From Bacilli bacterium (lineage in GTDB: Bacteria; Bacillota_I; Bacilli_A; RF39; UBA660): a DNA stretch of 12,003 bases. The notes under the pieces are model-generated. The model was not told where the DNA came from. It saw only the letters and a program-made list of their open reading frames with translations, and made no database searches. The stretch lies in the NCBI GenBank assembly GCA_022791215.1, contig JAAVYQ010000050.1, positions 1-12,003 of the forward strand, given 5' to 3'. Each line of letters begins with the position of its first letter. The stretch's first letter is position 1. The position numbers and the translations under genes were made by a program. This document shows, piece after piece, positions 1 to 6,679 of the stretch.

Positions 1-13
1 GACAAACCTACAC

Positions 14-120
14 TGTGCGTTTATTTCCTTTTTACCAACAAATTTAGTTCTAGCTTTTGTTCTATCATATATCTTCTTGCTAGTTTGTTAAATTTGTTAT
101 ACTTCTATTATAAACGCACA
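14..120. repeat. Nested inverted-repeat element (long imperfect hairpin)
   Basis: An 11-bp perfect inverted repeat, TGTGCGTTTAT at 14-24 and ATAAACGCACA at 110-120, encloses a second perfect 10-bp repeat (37-46 with 89-98, AACAAATTTA/TAAATTTGTT) and a third 5-bp one (50-54 with 79-83, CTAGC/GCTAG). The terminal loop is about 24 nt (55-78). The arms are nearly symmetric, so the 107-bp unit could fold as one long hairpin as DNA or RNA. The GTGCG core is GC-rich for this genome, which argues against chance. No clear target-site duplication flanks it. It could be a MITE-like element, the end of a mobile element, or a structured RNA or terminator belonging to a gene left of the window. The structure is seen; the function is not known. 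Confidence 0.55.
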
Positions 121-149
121 ACTATAGAACAATAAAAAGTACAAAAATA

Positions 150-178
150 TTTACATACTAAGAGAAATATGATAAAAT
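150..178 (+). promoter_or_regulatory. Promoter for the 204-1214 gene
   Basis: TTTACA at 150-155 serves as -35 and TAAAAT at 173-178 as -10, with a 17-nt spacer. A TG at 170-171 gives an extended -10 (TGnTAAAAT). Transcription would start near 185, leaving a leader of about 19 nt that contains the ribosome binding site AAGGGGG (192-198). Confidence 0.65.
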
Positions 179-203
179 ACTCTTCAATAACAAGGGGGAA
201 AAT

Positions 204-1214
204 ATGAAAAGAGAAGAATTAATAATGTTAATAAGAATATGTGAATCAATACAAGAGACCTATGGAGAAATGGCATCAGTAGAAAAACAAAATAAAAGGG
301 ACACAGAAGAATTTAGAAAATTAGTAGAAAGATTAAACGCAACTAGAAAAGTAGAAAAAAACATTATAGAAAAAATAAATTTAACTAGTCAAACGGTAAA
401 AGACATAGTTAAAGAAGTAAGTAATATTTATAACGAAGCACAAAACATATCGGACACAATAGTACTTAATAATCAAGAAACTGAAAACAATTTACCAGTA
501 GCAAGAATAGTTCAAAGACTAAAATCAGAAATTTCACTAGATGCAAAACAAACACTAATGGAAGCAATGCAATCTATAATTCCAAAAGAACTATTAGAAA
601 GTGGAGAACTAATAATAGATGAAAAGTCATATAAAGATTATTCTAGTCAAGCCGAGACAAGATTATCAGTAAGAAGAGATATATCCATATTAATCTACAA
701 ATTTTTAGAAGAAGAAATTTTACTAGAAAGAAATATAGAAATTAAAAATGCATTAATCGATTACAAATACTCATTAATTATGCTAGATAGTAACATAGAA
801 GAATTACTAATGGGTTCAATGTATCAACCATTAGAGAACTTACACATAGAATCAGAAATAATCGCAGCAATACTACAAGTATCATCAACTGATTATACAA
901 ATCACAAAAATGACATAGCGTTACATATATTAAATCGAGAAATACAAATAACAATGGAGACTTATGACTATGAAATTGATTACCCAAAAATAAAAAGTGC
1001 CATAATATTTAGAAATGCGATAATAAAAAGTTGTTTAGAATTATTATCACCAGCAAAAGTAAAAGAATATCAAGAAAGATTTATAGAAAAAATAAATTCA
1101 AAACAATATTTAGAGTTACATTATTCTCCTAGAGTTCGCGACTTAATTAGTTTAGACTTTGAAACAATTGGACAACAATTAGACGGAATATCACGATTAA
1201 CACTAAAAGGATAG
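204..1214 (+). CDS. Unrecognised soluble helix-rich coiled-coil protein, 336 aa
   Basis: I do not recognise this family. The ATG is preceded by AAGGGGG at 5-nt spacing, so the start is firm. The product has no signal peptide, membrane segment or cysteine-rich motif. Residues about 1-100 are rich in Glu, Lys, Asn and Gln with heptad-like spacing of Ile and Leu (for example the VEKNIIEKINLTSQTV region), suggesting coiled coil. The rest also looks all-helical, with an acidic, Leu/Ile-rich central part and a more basic C-terminal segment. No nucleotide-binding, nuclease or DNA-binding motif is apparent. It is monocistronic by context: its own promoter lies upstream, and a hairpin overlapping the stop ends it against the convergent clpP. 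A structural or partner-binding cytoplasmic role is possible, but the sequence does not show one. Codon use is A-ending like the neighbouring housekeeping genes, so there is no sign of recent transfer. Confidence 0.85.
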   Translation: MKREELIMLIRICESIQETYGEMASVEKQNKRDTEEFRKLVERLNATRKVEKNIIEKINLTSQTVKDIVKEVSNIYNEAQNISDTIVLNNQETENNLPVARIVQRLKSEISLDAKQTLMEAMQSIIPKELLESGELIIDEKSYKDYSSQAETRLSVRRDISILIYKFLEEEILLERNIEIKNALIDYKYSLIMLDSNIEELLMGSMYQPLENLHIESEIIAAILQVSSTDYTNHKNDIALHILNREIQITMETYDYEIDYPKIKSAIIFRNAIIKSCLELLSPAKVKEYQERFIEKINSKQYLELHYSPRVRDLISLDFETIGQQLDGISRLTLKG

Positions 1215-1233
1215 CCTTAATGGTTATCCTTTT
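1205..1233. terminator. Bidirectional intrinsic terminator shared by the 204-1214 gene and clpP
   Basis: A 12-bp stem (AAAAGGATAGCC at 1205-1216 with GGTTATCCTTTT at 1222-1233, one G-U pair) closes a 5-nt loop. Both ends carry T/A tracts, so it can work in both directions. It lies inside the coding ends: the TAG of the upstream gene (1212-1214) is in the left arm and the clpP stop (1217-1219, minus strand) overlaps the loop. Confidence 0.7.
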
Positions 1234-1798
1234 CTAAAATCTTATCAACAATCCCATACTCCAAAGCCTCATTAGAATCCATAAAATAATCTCTCTCAGT
1301 ATCTCTTTCAATTTTACTCAATTTTTGACCAGTATTATTAGATAATTCTAAATTAAGCTTCTTCTTTAACTTAATAATTCTCTCAGCAGCGATTTGGATC
1401 TCAGTAGCCTGACCTTGAGCACCACCTAAAGGTTGATGAATCATAACCTCACCATTAGGAAGACACATTCTCTTACCCTTAGAACCGCTAGAAAGTAAAA
1501 AAGCCGCCATACTCGCACACATTCCAACACAAATAGTCGAAACATCCGCTTTAATAAAATTCATAGTATCATAAATAGCCATACCAGCAGTAACGCTTCC
1601 GCCAGGACTATTAATATAAAGATAAATATCATCACTACTCTGACTATTCAAAAAAAGCAATTCCCCTACTACAACATTAGCCACCTCATCGGTAATCTCA
1701 CCACTTAAAAATATTATTCTATCCTTTAGCAACCTACTGTATAAATCATATACTTTCTCGTAACCTTTCTCTTTTTCAACTATAGTTGGTATAATCAC
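1217..1798 (-). CDS. clpP: ATP-dependent Clp protease proteolytic subunit ClpP
   Basis: ClpP is the self-compartmentalising serine protease subunit. It forms a double-heptamer barrel in the cytoplasm and degrades proteins fed in by Clp ATPases (ClpX, ClpC). All hallmarks are visible, numbered from the upstream GTG at 1807: Ser99 in CASMAAF, His124 in MIHQPLGG and Asp173 in RDTERD form the catalytic triad, and the NSPGGSVTAG oxyanion region is present. Two GTG codons compete as start. The one at 1807 overlaps the Shine-Dalgarno AGGGTGAT. The one at 1798 sits 6-7 nt downstream of it and gives an N-terminus MIIPTIVE, close to B. subtilis ClpP (MNLIPTVIE), so I chose 1798 (193 aa, usual length). 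No CtsR-type GTCAAA tandem operator is seen upstream, so CtsR stress control as in Bacillus is not evident. Confidence 0.96.
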   Translation of the reverse strand: MIIPTIVEKEKGYEKVYDLYSRLLKDRIIFLSGEITDEVANVVVGELLFLNSQSSDDIYLYINSPGGSVTAGMAIYDTMNFIKADVSTICVGMCASMAAFLLSSGSKGKRMCLPNGEVMIHQPLGGAQGQATEIQIAAERIIKLKKKLNLELSNNTGQKLSKIERDTERDYFMDSNEALEYGIVDKILEKDNH

Positions 1799-1837
1799 TA
1801 AAATCACCCTAATATATATTTAGTAAAAAAAATAAAA

Positions 1838-1866
1838 ATTATACAAAAAAATTAAAAATATTGAAA
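1838..1866 (-). promoter_or_regulatory. Probable clpP promoter
   Basis: On the minus strand TATAAT (1843-1838) lies about 31 nt upstream of the AGGGTGAT ribosome binding site. The -35 at 17-nt spacing is weak (TTTCAA, 1866-1861). The region is almost pure A/T, so the -35 assignment is uncertain. It overlaps the -35 region of the divergent gene at 1911. Confidence 0.45.
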
Positions 1867-1890
1867 AAAAATTAAAAAATATGATAGAAT
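1861..1890 (+). promoter_or_regulatory. Promoter for the zinc-ribbon membrane protein gene
   Basis: TTGAAA (1861-1866) and TAGAAT (1885-1890) are separated by 18 nt, with an extended -10 TG at 1882-1883. The ribosome binding site AAGGAGTGAT (1898-1907) follows directly, then the ATG at 1911. Confidence 0.55.
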
Positions 1891-1910
1891 TAAACAAAAG
1901 GAGTGATAAA

Positions 1911-2417
1911 ATGAATAAGTTTTGCACAAACTGTGGAAACGAAATTCCAGAAGGAGGAGAGATTTGTTTAAAATGTGGAAAAATTTTAAACAAAAAAAGC
2001 AACAACAATAACGATAACAAAACAAATGTAATGAGTATAATAGCCTTTATAATATCGATAGTAGGATTCATAACATCATTCATAGTAATAGGTATATTCT
2101 TTGGAATAATAGGACTTATACTATCAATAATAAGTTTAGTTACAGCAAAGAAAAACAATACAGGAAAAGGATTTAGCATAGCTGGATTAATAATCAGCAT
2201 AGTAGCAATCATAATAAGTTCAATATACATATTTGTAATAGGAGTATTAATCGCGGACAATTCAACTGCCATAAAAGATGAAATAAATAACGAAATATGT
2301 GGAAGTGGATATAGTTTAACAAATGGAAAAAATGTAATGGGTTCATACGAATATGATGAATGGTATTGCTGTCCAACAGGAAAAACAAAAAACACAAGAA
2401 ATTGTAGAGAATACTAA
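1911..2417 (+). CDS. Small zinc-ribbon, DUF4190-like membrane protein with Cys-rich tail, 168 aa
   Basis: The start at 1911 is chosen over an in-frame ATG at 1881 because AAGGAGTGAT lies just before it and the 1881 codon overlaps the -10 box. Residues 1-24 form a zinc ribbon with two CxxC knuckles (C5/C8, C19/C22). An Asn/Lys-rich linker (about 25-39) follows. Hydrophobic segments at about 40-58, 60-78 and 87-114 include the GKGFSIAGLIISIV pattern typical of DUF4190-type membrane proteins. With three helices and the ribbon inside, the C-terminal tail (about 115-168) would lie outside the cell. It carries four cysteines (C130, C153, C154, C165) able to form disulfides, though this is inference. 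Function is unknown; such proteins are common in low-GC Firmicutes and may act in envelope assembly or signalling. The gene stands alone, with its own promoter and terminator. Confidence 0.85.
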   Translation: MNKFCTNCGNEIPEGGEICLKCGKILNKKSNNNNDNKTNVMSIIAFIISIVGFITSFIVIGIFFGIIGLILSIISLVTAKKNNTGKGFSIAGLIISIVAIIISSIYIFVIGVLIADNSTAIKDEINNEICGSGYSLTNGKNVMGSYEYDEWYCCPTGKTKNTRNCREY

Positions 2418-2454
2418 AAAATTAGCATAACAATGTGCTAATTTTCTTTTATTT
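2418..2454 (+). terminator. Intrinsic terminator after the zinc-ribbon membrane protein gene
   Basis: A perfect 10-bp stem, AAAATTAGCA (2418-2427) with TGCTAATTTT (2436-2445), has an 8-nt loop and is followed by the T-rich run TCTTTTATTT. It starts directly after the TAA stop. Confidence 0.8.
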
Positions 2455-2464
2455 ATAAAAAATA

Positions 2465-2478
2465 ATGTAAGATTACAT
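2465..2478. promoter_or_regulatory. Candidate operator, perfect palindrome ATGTAA-GA-TTACAT
   Basis: Two perfect 6-bp half-sites around a 2-bp centre lie about 32 bp upstream of the -10 of the nucleoside kinase-gap operon. The size suits a dimeric helix-turn-helix regulator. No regulator is assigned, and A/T-rich palindromes can occur by chance here. Confidence 0.3.
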
Positions 2479-2506
2479 ACTTAATGCCCAAAAACAACAA
2501 TAAATA

Positions 2507-2515
2507 TGATAAAAT
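2507..2515 (+). promoter_or_regulatory. Extended -10 promoter for the nucleoside kinase-gap operon
   Basis: TGATAAAAT (2507-2515) is the same extended -10 seen before the 204-1214 gene. No good -35 is present at 17 nt, which is usual for extended -10 promoters. The ribosome binding site AGGAGG (2536-2541) follows, 7 nt before the ATG at 2549. Confidence 0.5.
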
Positions 2516-2548
2516 ATATAAAGAAGATAAACATTAGGAGGAAAAAGA

Positions 2549-4198
2549 ATGAAAGAAAGCATAATAGTAGACATAACAAACCAAGGAAAAGTAATATTCA
2601 AAAGTGGAGGAACAATAGAAGAACTTATCCAAAAAATAGATGGACCAAACACAATAATCGCAGCACTAATAGATAATGAAGTACAAGAACTATCATATAG
2701 AATAAAAGACGATACAAAATTAACATTTATACACATAAACGAAAGAATGGGAGCAAAAATATATAGAAGTGGACTAAAATTTTTATACATAGCAGCAATA
2801 AAAGAATTATATGGAGCGAATACAAATGTAGAATTAAAACATTCATTAGACAAAGGAATATATACAAGAATAGACTTAGAAATAACTGAAAAGCATGTTG
2901 AAGACATAAAAGCAAAAATGCACGAATTATCAAAGCGAAATTTAAAAATAGAAAAACTAACAACCAATAGAAAAGAAGCAATAAAATATTATGAAAGTTC
3001 AAAAGAGCAAGAAAAAGTAGACATATACAAACAAATGACTAGAGATGTTGTTACGCTATATTCTCTATTAGATTACTATGGCTATTACTACAGCAAAATG
3101 CCTATAAGTACAGGAATACTAAACAATTTTGACTTAACACTTACAAATGATAAAGGAATAATACTACAATATCCAAACACACATGATGGAATAATCCCAC
3201 CATATACACATATGGAAGATGTATTAAATGTATTCAAATCATATGGCAGTTGGTCAACTAGATTAGGAGTTAACTATGTATCGGAAGTAAACAACATAAT
3301 AATAAATGGAAAAATAAAAGAATTCATACAACTAAACGAAATAAGACAAAATGAAGATTTACAAACAATAGCATACGAAATAAAAACAAAAATAAACGAA
3401 CTAAAACTTGTACTAATCGCTGGACCATCAAGTTCAGGAAAAACGACAACATCAAAAAAACTATCATTATACTTAAAAAACTTAGGAATAAATCCATTTG
3501 TCATATCAACAGACGATTACTTTAAAAATAGAACAGAAACACCAAAAAATGAAAAAGGCGAATACGAATATGACATACTAGAAGCAATAGACGTAGACTT
3601 ATTTAACAATCATCTAACAAAACTACTAAACGGAGAAGAAATAACAATACCAACTTACAACTTTTTAACAGGAGAAAAAGAATACAAAAACAATCCAATA
3701 TCATTAAAAAATAGAGACGTAATAATAATAGAAGGAATACACACACTAAACGAAGAACTAACAAAATCAATAGAAAGAAAAAATAAATATAAAATATACA
3801 TAAGCCCATTTACACCATTAGGATTAGATAGACACAATCACATATCAACAGTAGACTTGAGACTAATAAGAAGATTAGTAAGAGACTATAGAACAAGAGG
3901 TTACAGTGCTGAAGGAACATTAAAAGGATGGCAAAATGTAAGAATATCAGAAGAAAAATATATATTCCCATATCAAAAAGAAGCAGACAAAGTATTAGAC
4001 ACAGCACTGATATATGAATTAGGAATACTAAAAACATATGCAATACCTATTTTATACTCAGTAAACTATAAAAGTAAATACTATTCAGAAGCATTAAGAA
4101 TAATAAATTTCCTAGAATACTTCTTAAACATACCAGTAGACACGTTACCAAACACAGCATTATTAAGAGAATTTGTTGGAAATGGATACTTTGAATAA
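2549..4198 (+). CDS. Nucleoside kinase: ThrRS-like N-terminal region fused to a uridine kinase domain, 549 aa
   Basis: The C-terminal half is a P-loop kinase of the uridine kinase/phosphoribulokinase family, expected to phosphorylate a nucleoside such as uridine with a nucleoside triphosphate (pyrimidine salvage, cytoplasm). Visible motifs are Walker A GPSSSGKTT at 292-300, STDDYF at 320-325, IEGIHTLN at 394-401 and the Arg-rich lid RRLVRDYRTRG at 441-451. Residues 1-60 resemble a TGS domain. About 65-290 resembles the editing-associated N-terminal region of threonyl-tRNA synthetase, but the metal-site histidine in its first helix is missing (ERMGAKIYRSGLKFLY). This two-part architecture and length match a known family in Clostridia, Bacilli and Thermotogae. 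AGGAGG decides the start. The gene is followed after 16 nt by gap, with no terminator, so the two are co-transcribed. Exact substrate is not determinable from sequence. Confidence 0.9.
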   Translation: MKESIIVDITNQGKVIFKSGGTIEELIQKIDGPNTIIAALIDNEVQELSYRIKDDTKLTFIHINERMGAKIYRSGLKFLYIAAIKELYGANTNVELKHSLDKGIYTRIDLEITEKHVEDIKAKMHELSKRNLKIEKLTTNRKEAIKYYESSKEQEKVDIYKQMTRDVVTLYSLLDYYGYYYSKMPISTGILNNFDLTLTNDKGIILQYPNTHDGIIPPYTHMEDVLNVFKSYGSWSTRLGVNYVSEVNNIIINGKIKEFIQLNEIRQNEDLQTIAYEIKTKINELKLVLIAGPSSSGKTTTSKKLSLYLKNLGINPFVISTDDYFKNRTETPKNEKGEYEYDILEAIDVDLFNNHLTKLLNGEEITIPTYNFLTGEKEYKNNPISLKNRDVIIIEGIHTLNEELTKSIERKNKYKIYISPFTPLGLDRHNHISTVDLRLIRRLVRDYRTRGYSAEGTLKGWQNVRISEEKYIFPYQKEADKVLDTALIYELGILKTYAIPILYSVNYKSKYYSEALRIINFLEYFLNIPVDTLPNTALLREFVGNGYFE

Positions 4199-4214
4199 AG
4201 GAGAGGAAAAGAAA

Positions 4215-5213
4215 ATGATAAAAGTAGCAATAAACGGATTTGGAAGAATAGGAAGGTGTGCACTAAGGCAAATAAGTACAAGAGATGACATGGAAGTCGT
4301 AGCAATAAATGATTTAACAGACTCGCTTACCCTAGCCTATCTATACAAATATGATTCAGTACACAGAACACTTGACTCAAAAGTAGGATACGAAGACGAC
4401 AAAATAGTAGTAAATGGAAAAGAAATAAAAATACTATCTGAAAAAGATCCAAATAATTTGCCATGGAAAGAATTAGAAGTAGACGTAGTATTAGAATGCA
4501 CAGGAATATTTACAAGTAAAGAAAAAGCAAAAGCCCACATACATGCTGGAGCAAAAAAAGTAATAATAAGTGCACCTGCAAAAGACGAAGCTAAAACCAT
4601 AGTATATGGAGTAAACGAAGAATTGCTAACAAACAAAGATAAAGTAATAAGCACAGCATCATGCACGACTAACTGTCTAGCACCAGTACTAAATATAATA
4701 AATAAGAACTACAAAATAATAAGTGGATTTATGACAACAGTACATGCAATAACAAATGACCAAGAGACATTAGACATACCACATAAAAAAGGAATAGAAT
4801 CACGTCGTGGAAGAGCAGCAAGTCTTAACATAATACCTACTTCCACTGGAGCAGCATCACAAATAGGAAAAGTAATACCAGAACTAGAAGGAAAATTAGA
4901 TGGAATAGCATATAGAGTACCTGTAGGAGATGGAAGTATAGTAGACCTAACTTTACTAGTAGAAGAAAATACATCAGCAGACAAAATAAACAGACTAATA
5001 AAATCTAATCAAAATGAAGTATTAAAAATAGTAAACGTACCATTAGTAAGTAGCGATATAATAGGAACTGAAACAGGAGCCGTAGTAGATTCACTATTAA
5101 CAAAAGTAATAAGACAAGACAAAAAAACACTAATAAAAATTGCTGCATGGTATGACAACGAATGGGGATACACTGCTCAAATGATAAGAACTCTTAAATC
5201 TTGGTGTAAATAA
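4215..5213 (+). CDS. gap: Type I glyceraldehyde-3-phosphate dehydrogenase, NAD-dependent
   Basis: This enzyme oxidises glyceraldehyde-3-phosphate with phosphate and NAD+ to 1,3-bisphosphoglycerate in glycolysis. The Rossmann motif INGFGRIGR is at 6-14. The acidic NDLTD at 32-36 favours NAD over NADP. The catalytic Cys150 lies in ASCTTNC and the general base is His177 (TTVHAIT). The C-terminal AWYDNEWGYT is present, and the 332-aa length is typical. The ATG at 4215 is preceded by AAGGAGAGG. An upstream in-frame ATG at 4173 lies inside the kinase gene and would add a non-homologous tail, so I rejected it. The substrate-loop region reads DIPHKKGIESRRGRAAS, slightly longer than the Bacillus GapA version, and RVPVGDGSIVDL replaces the common RVPTPNVSVVDL; both fit a divergent but functional enzyme. 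Codon use is strongly A-ending, as expected for a highly expressed gene here. Confidence 0.97.
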   Translation: MIKVAINGFGRIGRCALRQISTRDDMEVVAINDLTDSLTLAYLYKYDSVHRTLDSKVGYEDDKIVVNGKEIKILSEKDPNNLPWKELEVDVVLECTGIFTSKEKAKAHIHAGAKKVIISAPAKDEAKTIVYGVNEELLTNKDKVISTASCTTNCLAPVLNIINKNYKIISGFMTTVHAITNDQETLDIPHKKGIESRRGRAASLNIIPTSTGAASQIGKVIPELEGKLDGIAYRVPVGDGSIVDLTLLVEENTSADKINRLIKSNQNEVLKIVNVPLVSSDIIGTETGAVVDSLLTKVIRQDKKTLIKIAAWYDNEWGYTAQMIRTLKSWCK

Positions 5214-5229
5214 AAATTAAAGAACGTAT

Positions 5230-5267
5230 AAAAATAATCAATAGAATTTATCTACTGATTATTTTTT
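5230..5267. terminator. Bidirectional intrinsic terminator between gap and the DUF4143 ATPase gene
   Basis: AAAAATAATCA (5230-5240) pairs with TGATTATTTTT (5256-5266) over 11 bp. After one A-C mismatch, TAGA/TCTA adds four pairs, leaving the loop ATTTA. T-runs follow on both strands. The minus-strand gene's TAG stop (5252-5254) is inside the hairpin. Confidence 0.8.
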
Positions 5268-6559
5268 ATTAAAAAAACTGCATATAAAGGAATACTATAA
5301 ATATTATTTTCAAACCCAAAATTTTTTAAAGACAAACGTATAGAATATTTAGGATTAAATTTATTAATATACTCATTTAAACTCTTGGACTTTGTATTAA
5401 TACTTGCTTTAACTTCTACAGGAATAATACCACTTTCATTTTGCAATATAAAATCCACTTCTGCTTCATACTTACTTCTCCAATAATATAAACAATAACC
5501 ATTAACATTTAAACTATTAGCAACATAATTTTCAGTAATCGCACCTTTAAATAAAAATGTTGAATCTAGAAAGATATCAGAAAAATTAACATTAGCAATA
5601 TAATTAAGAAGACCAACATCACTTAAATACATTTTAAAATTATCATTATCTTCATATACTGACAATGGAATCTCAGGCAATTTAATCTTCTTACACTGTA
5701 GAAGCATATGACTAGAAACTAACCAATCTAAAGGCAACTCAAATTGTCTTTTATTTCCATTTTTTATAACAGTAGAATACTTGAACTTTCTATTGTCATC
5801 TCCAAGTTGCTTAGGCATACTTTCATATATAGATTGTATCTTAATACATTCTTCTGAACTTGTTACATACTTTCTCATATCAGCAATATAAGCAGTTACA
5901 ATATTTCCGTGAATTTCCCTATCAAAACTCATTAATTTCAAATCTTTATTTATAAAATCATTTACTGCCTGAGGCATCCCACCAATACAAAGATAATATC
6001 TATACATTTCTATAGCATCTTTATGATGGCTTTCTAACATAGGCTTAAAAGAAGTAAAACAGTTTTTAATTTCATCTAACAATTTATTTTTATTACAAGC
6101 AATTAAAAACTCTTCAAAATCTAAAGGATATAAATACTTAATTAAAACTTTACCTACTGGAAAAGATGATTTAAATCTCCTTAATTTAACACCAAGTAAA
6201 GATCCAGCACAAATTACATGATACTTATTACCTTCACAAAAGTATTTTAAAGAAGTAATCGCACGTTCACTCACTTGAATTTCATCAAAGAAAATAACTG
6301 TGTTATCTACATCAATTGAAATTTCTTTTTTAATTTCAATATGCTTTATAATATCCTCTGGATTAATAGTGACTTCAAAAATACTAGAAATATCCTCTTC
6401 TTTTTCAAGATTAATATACAAATAATTACTAAAATTTTCCTTACAAAATTCATTTATTATATAGGTTTTGCCAGTTTGTCTAGCACCTACTACCATCATA
6501 GGAGTAAAAGGATTATCAAATTTCCAGTTATTTAAAACATTCTCAAATTTTCTATACAT
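5252..6559 (-). CDS. AAA ATPase with DUF4143 (PD-(D/E)XK-like) C-terminal domain, 435 aa
   Basis: The N-terminal half is an AAA_14-type ATPase: Walker A GARQTGKT at 25-32, Walker B VIFFDEIQ at 88-95, and the sensor-like CAGSLLGVKL at 117-126. The C-terminal DUF4143 part carries a PD-(D/E)XK nuclease-like core, E367-V-D369-F followed by E382-V-K384 (EVDFIL and VEVKA), so the active-site pattern looks intact. Members of this large prokaryotic family are widespread and patchily distributed; their cellular role is not settled, and a DNA-related or defence-like role is only inferred. The ATG follows TAGGTGAA at suitable spacing. The gene stands alone, read away from the cadA terminator, and converges on gap. 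It uses more T-ending codons (GGT, GCT, ACT, CCT) than the A-ending kinase and gap genes beside it, consistent with acquisition from elsewhere. Confidence 0.92.
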   Translation of the reverse strand: MYRKFENVLNNWKFDNPFTPMMVVGARQTGKTYIINEFCKENFSNYLYINLEKEEDISSIFEVTINPEDIIKHIEIKKEISIDVDNTVIFFDEIQVSERAITSLKYFCEGNKYHVICAGSLLGVKLRRFKSSFPVGKVLIKYLYPLDFEEFLIACNKNKLLDEIKNCFTSFKPMLESHHKDAIEMYRYYLCIGGMPQAVNDFINKDLKLMSFDREIHGNIVTAYIADMRKYVTSSEECIKIQSIYESMPKQLGDDNRKFKYSTVIKNGNKRQFELPLDWLVSSHMLLQCKKIKLPEIPLSVYEDNDNFKMYLSDVGLLNYIANVNFSDIFLDSTFLFKGAITENYVANSLNVNGYCLYYWRSKYEAEVDFILQNESGIIPVEVKASINTKSKSLNEYINKFNPKYSIRLSLKNFGFENNIYSIPLYAVFLIKNNQ

Positions 6560-6582
6560 AATAGTTCACCTACTAATATAAT

Positions 6583-6588
6583 ACTATA
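6583..6588 (-). promoter_or_regulatory. Possible -10 box for the DUF4143 ATPase gene
   Basis: On the minus strand TATAGT (6588-6583) matches the -10 consensus at five of six positions and lies about 12 nt upstream of the ribosome binding site. No convincing -35 is seen; that stretch is occupied by the cadA terminator. Confidence 0.3.
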
Positions 6589-6591
6589 AAG

Positions 6592-6637
6592 CAAAAGAAA
6601 AGTCCACAAAAAGTGTTTTAAAACATATCTTATGGAC
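6592..6637 (-). terminator. Intrinsic terminator of the cadC-cadA operon
   Basis: A 36-bp imperfect palindrome (6602-6637) is centred on the perfect 12-mer TGTTTTAAAACA (6614-6625). Read on the minus strand, GUCCA pairs with UGGAC at the base, with two G-U wobbles and two mismatches along an 18-bp stem. The run TTTTCTTTT follows directly. It begins 42 nt after the cadA stop codon. Confidence 0.7.
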
Positions 6638-6679
6638 GAATAATAGATATAATTTACATGTTTTAAGGAGATAACAGTG

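Noticed and set aside
25..106. Minus-strand open stretch of 27 codons, basic and without cysteine, between two stops in the inverted-repeat element; the plus strand is also open from 1 to 135.
   Set aside because: No ribosome binding site in front, stops close by, and the sequence is better explained by the repeat structure.
1799..1807. GTG at 1807 as clpP start.
   Set aside because: It overlaps the Shine-Dalgarno sequence; the GTG at 1798 is properly spaced and matches the family N-terminus.
4173..4214. Upstream in-frame start for gap at 4173.
   Set aside because: It lies within the kinase gene, has no ribosome site, and adds residues absent from GAPDH; 4215 has AAGGAGAGG before it.
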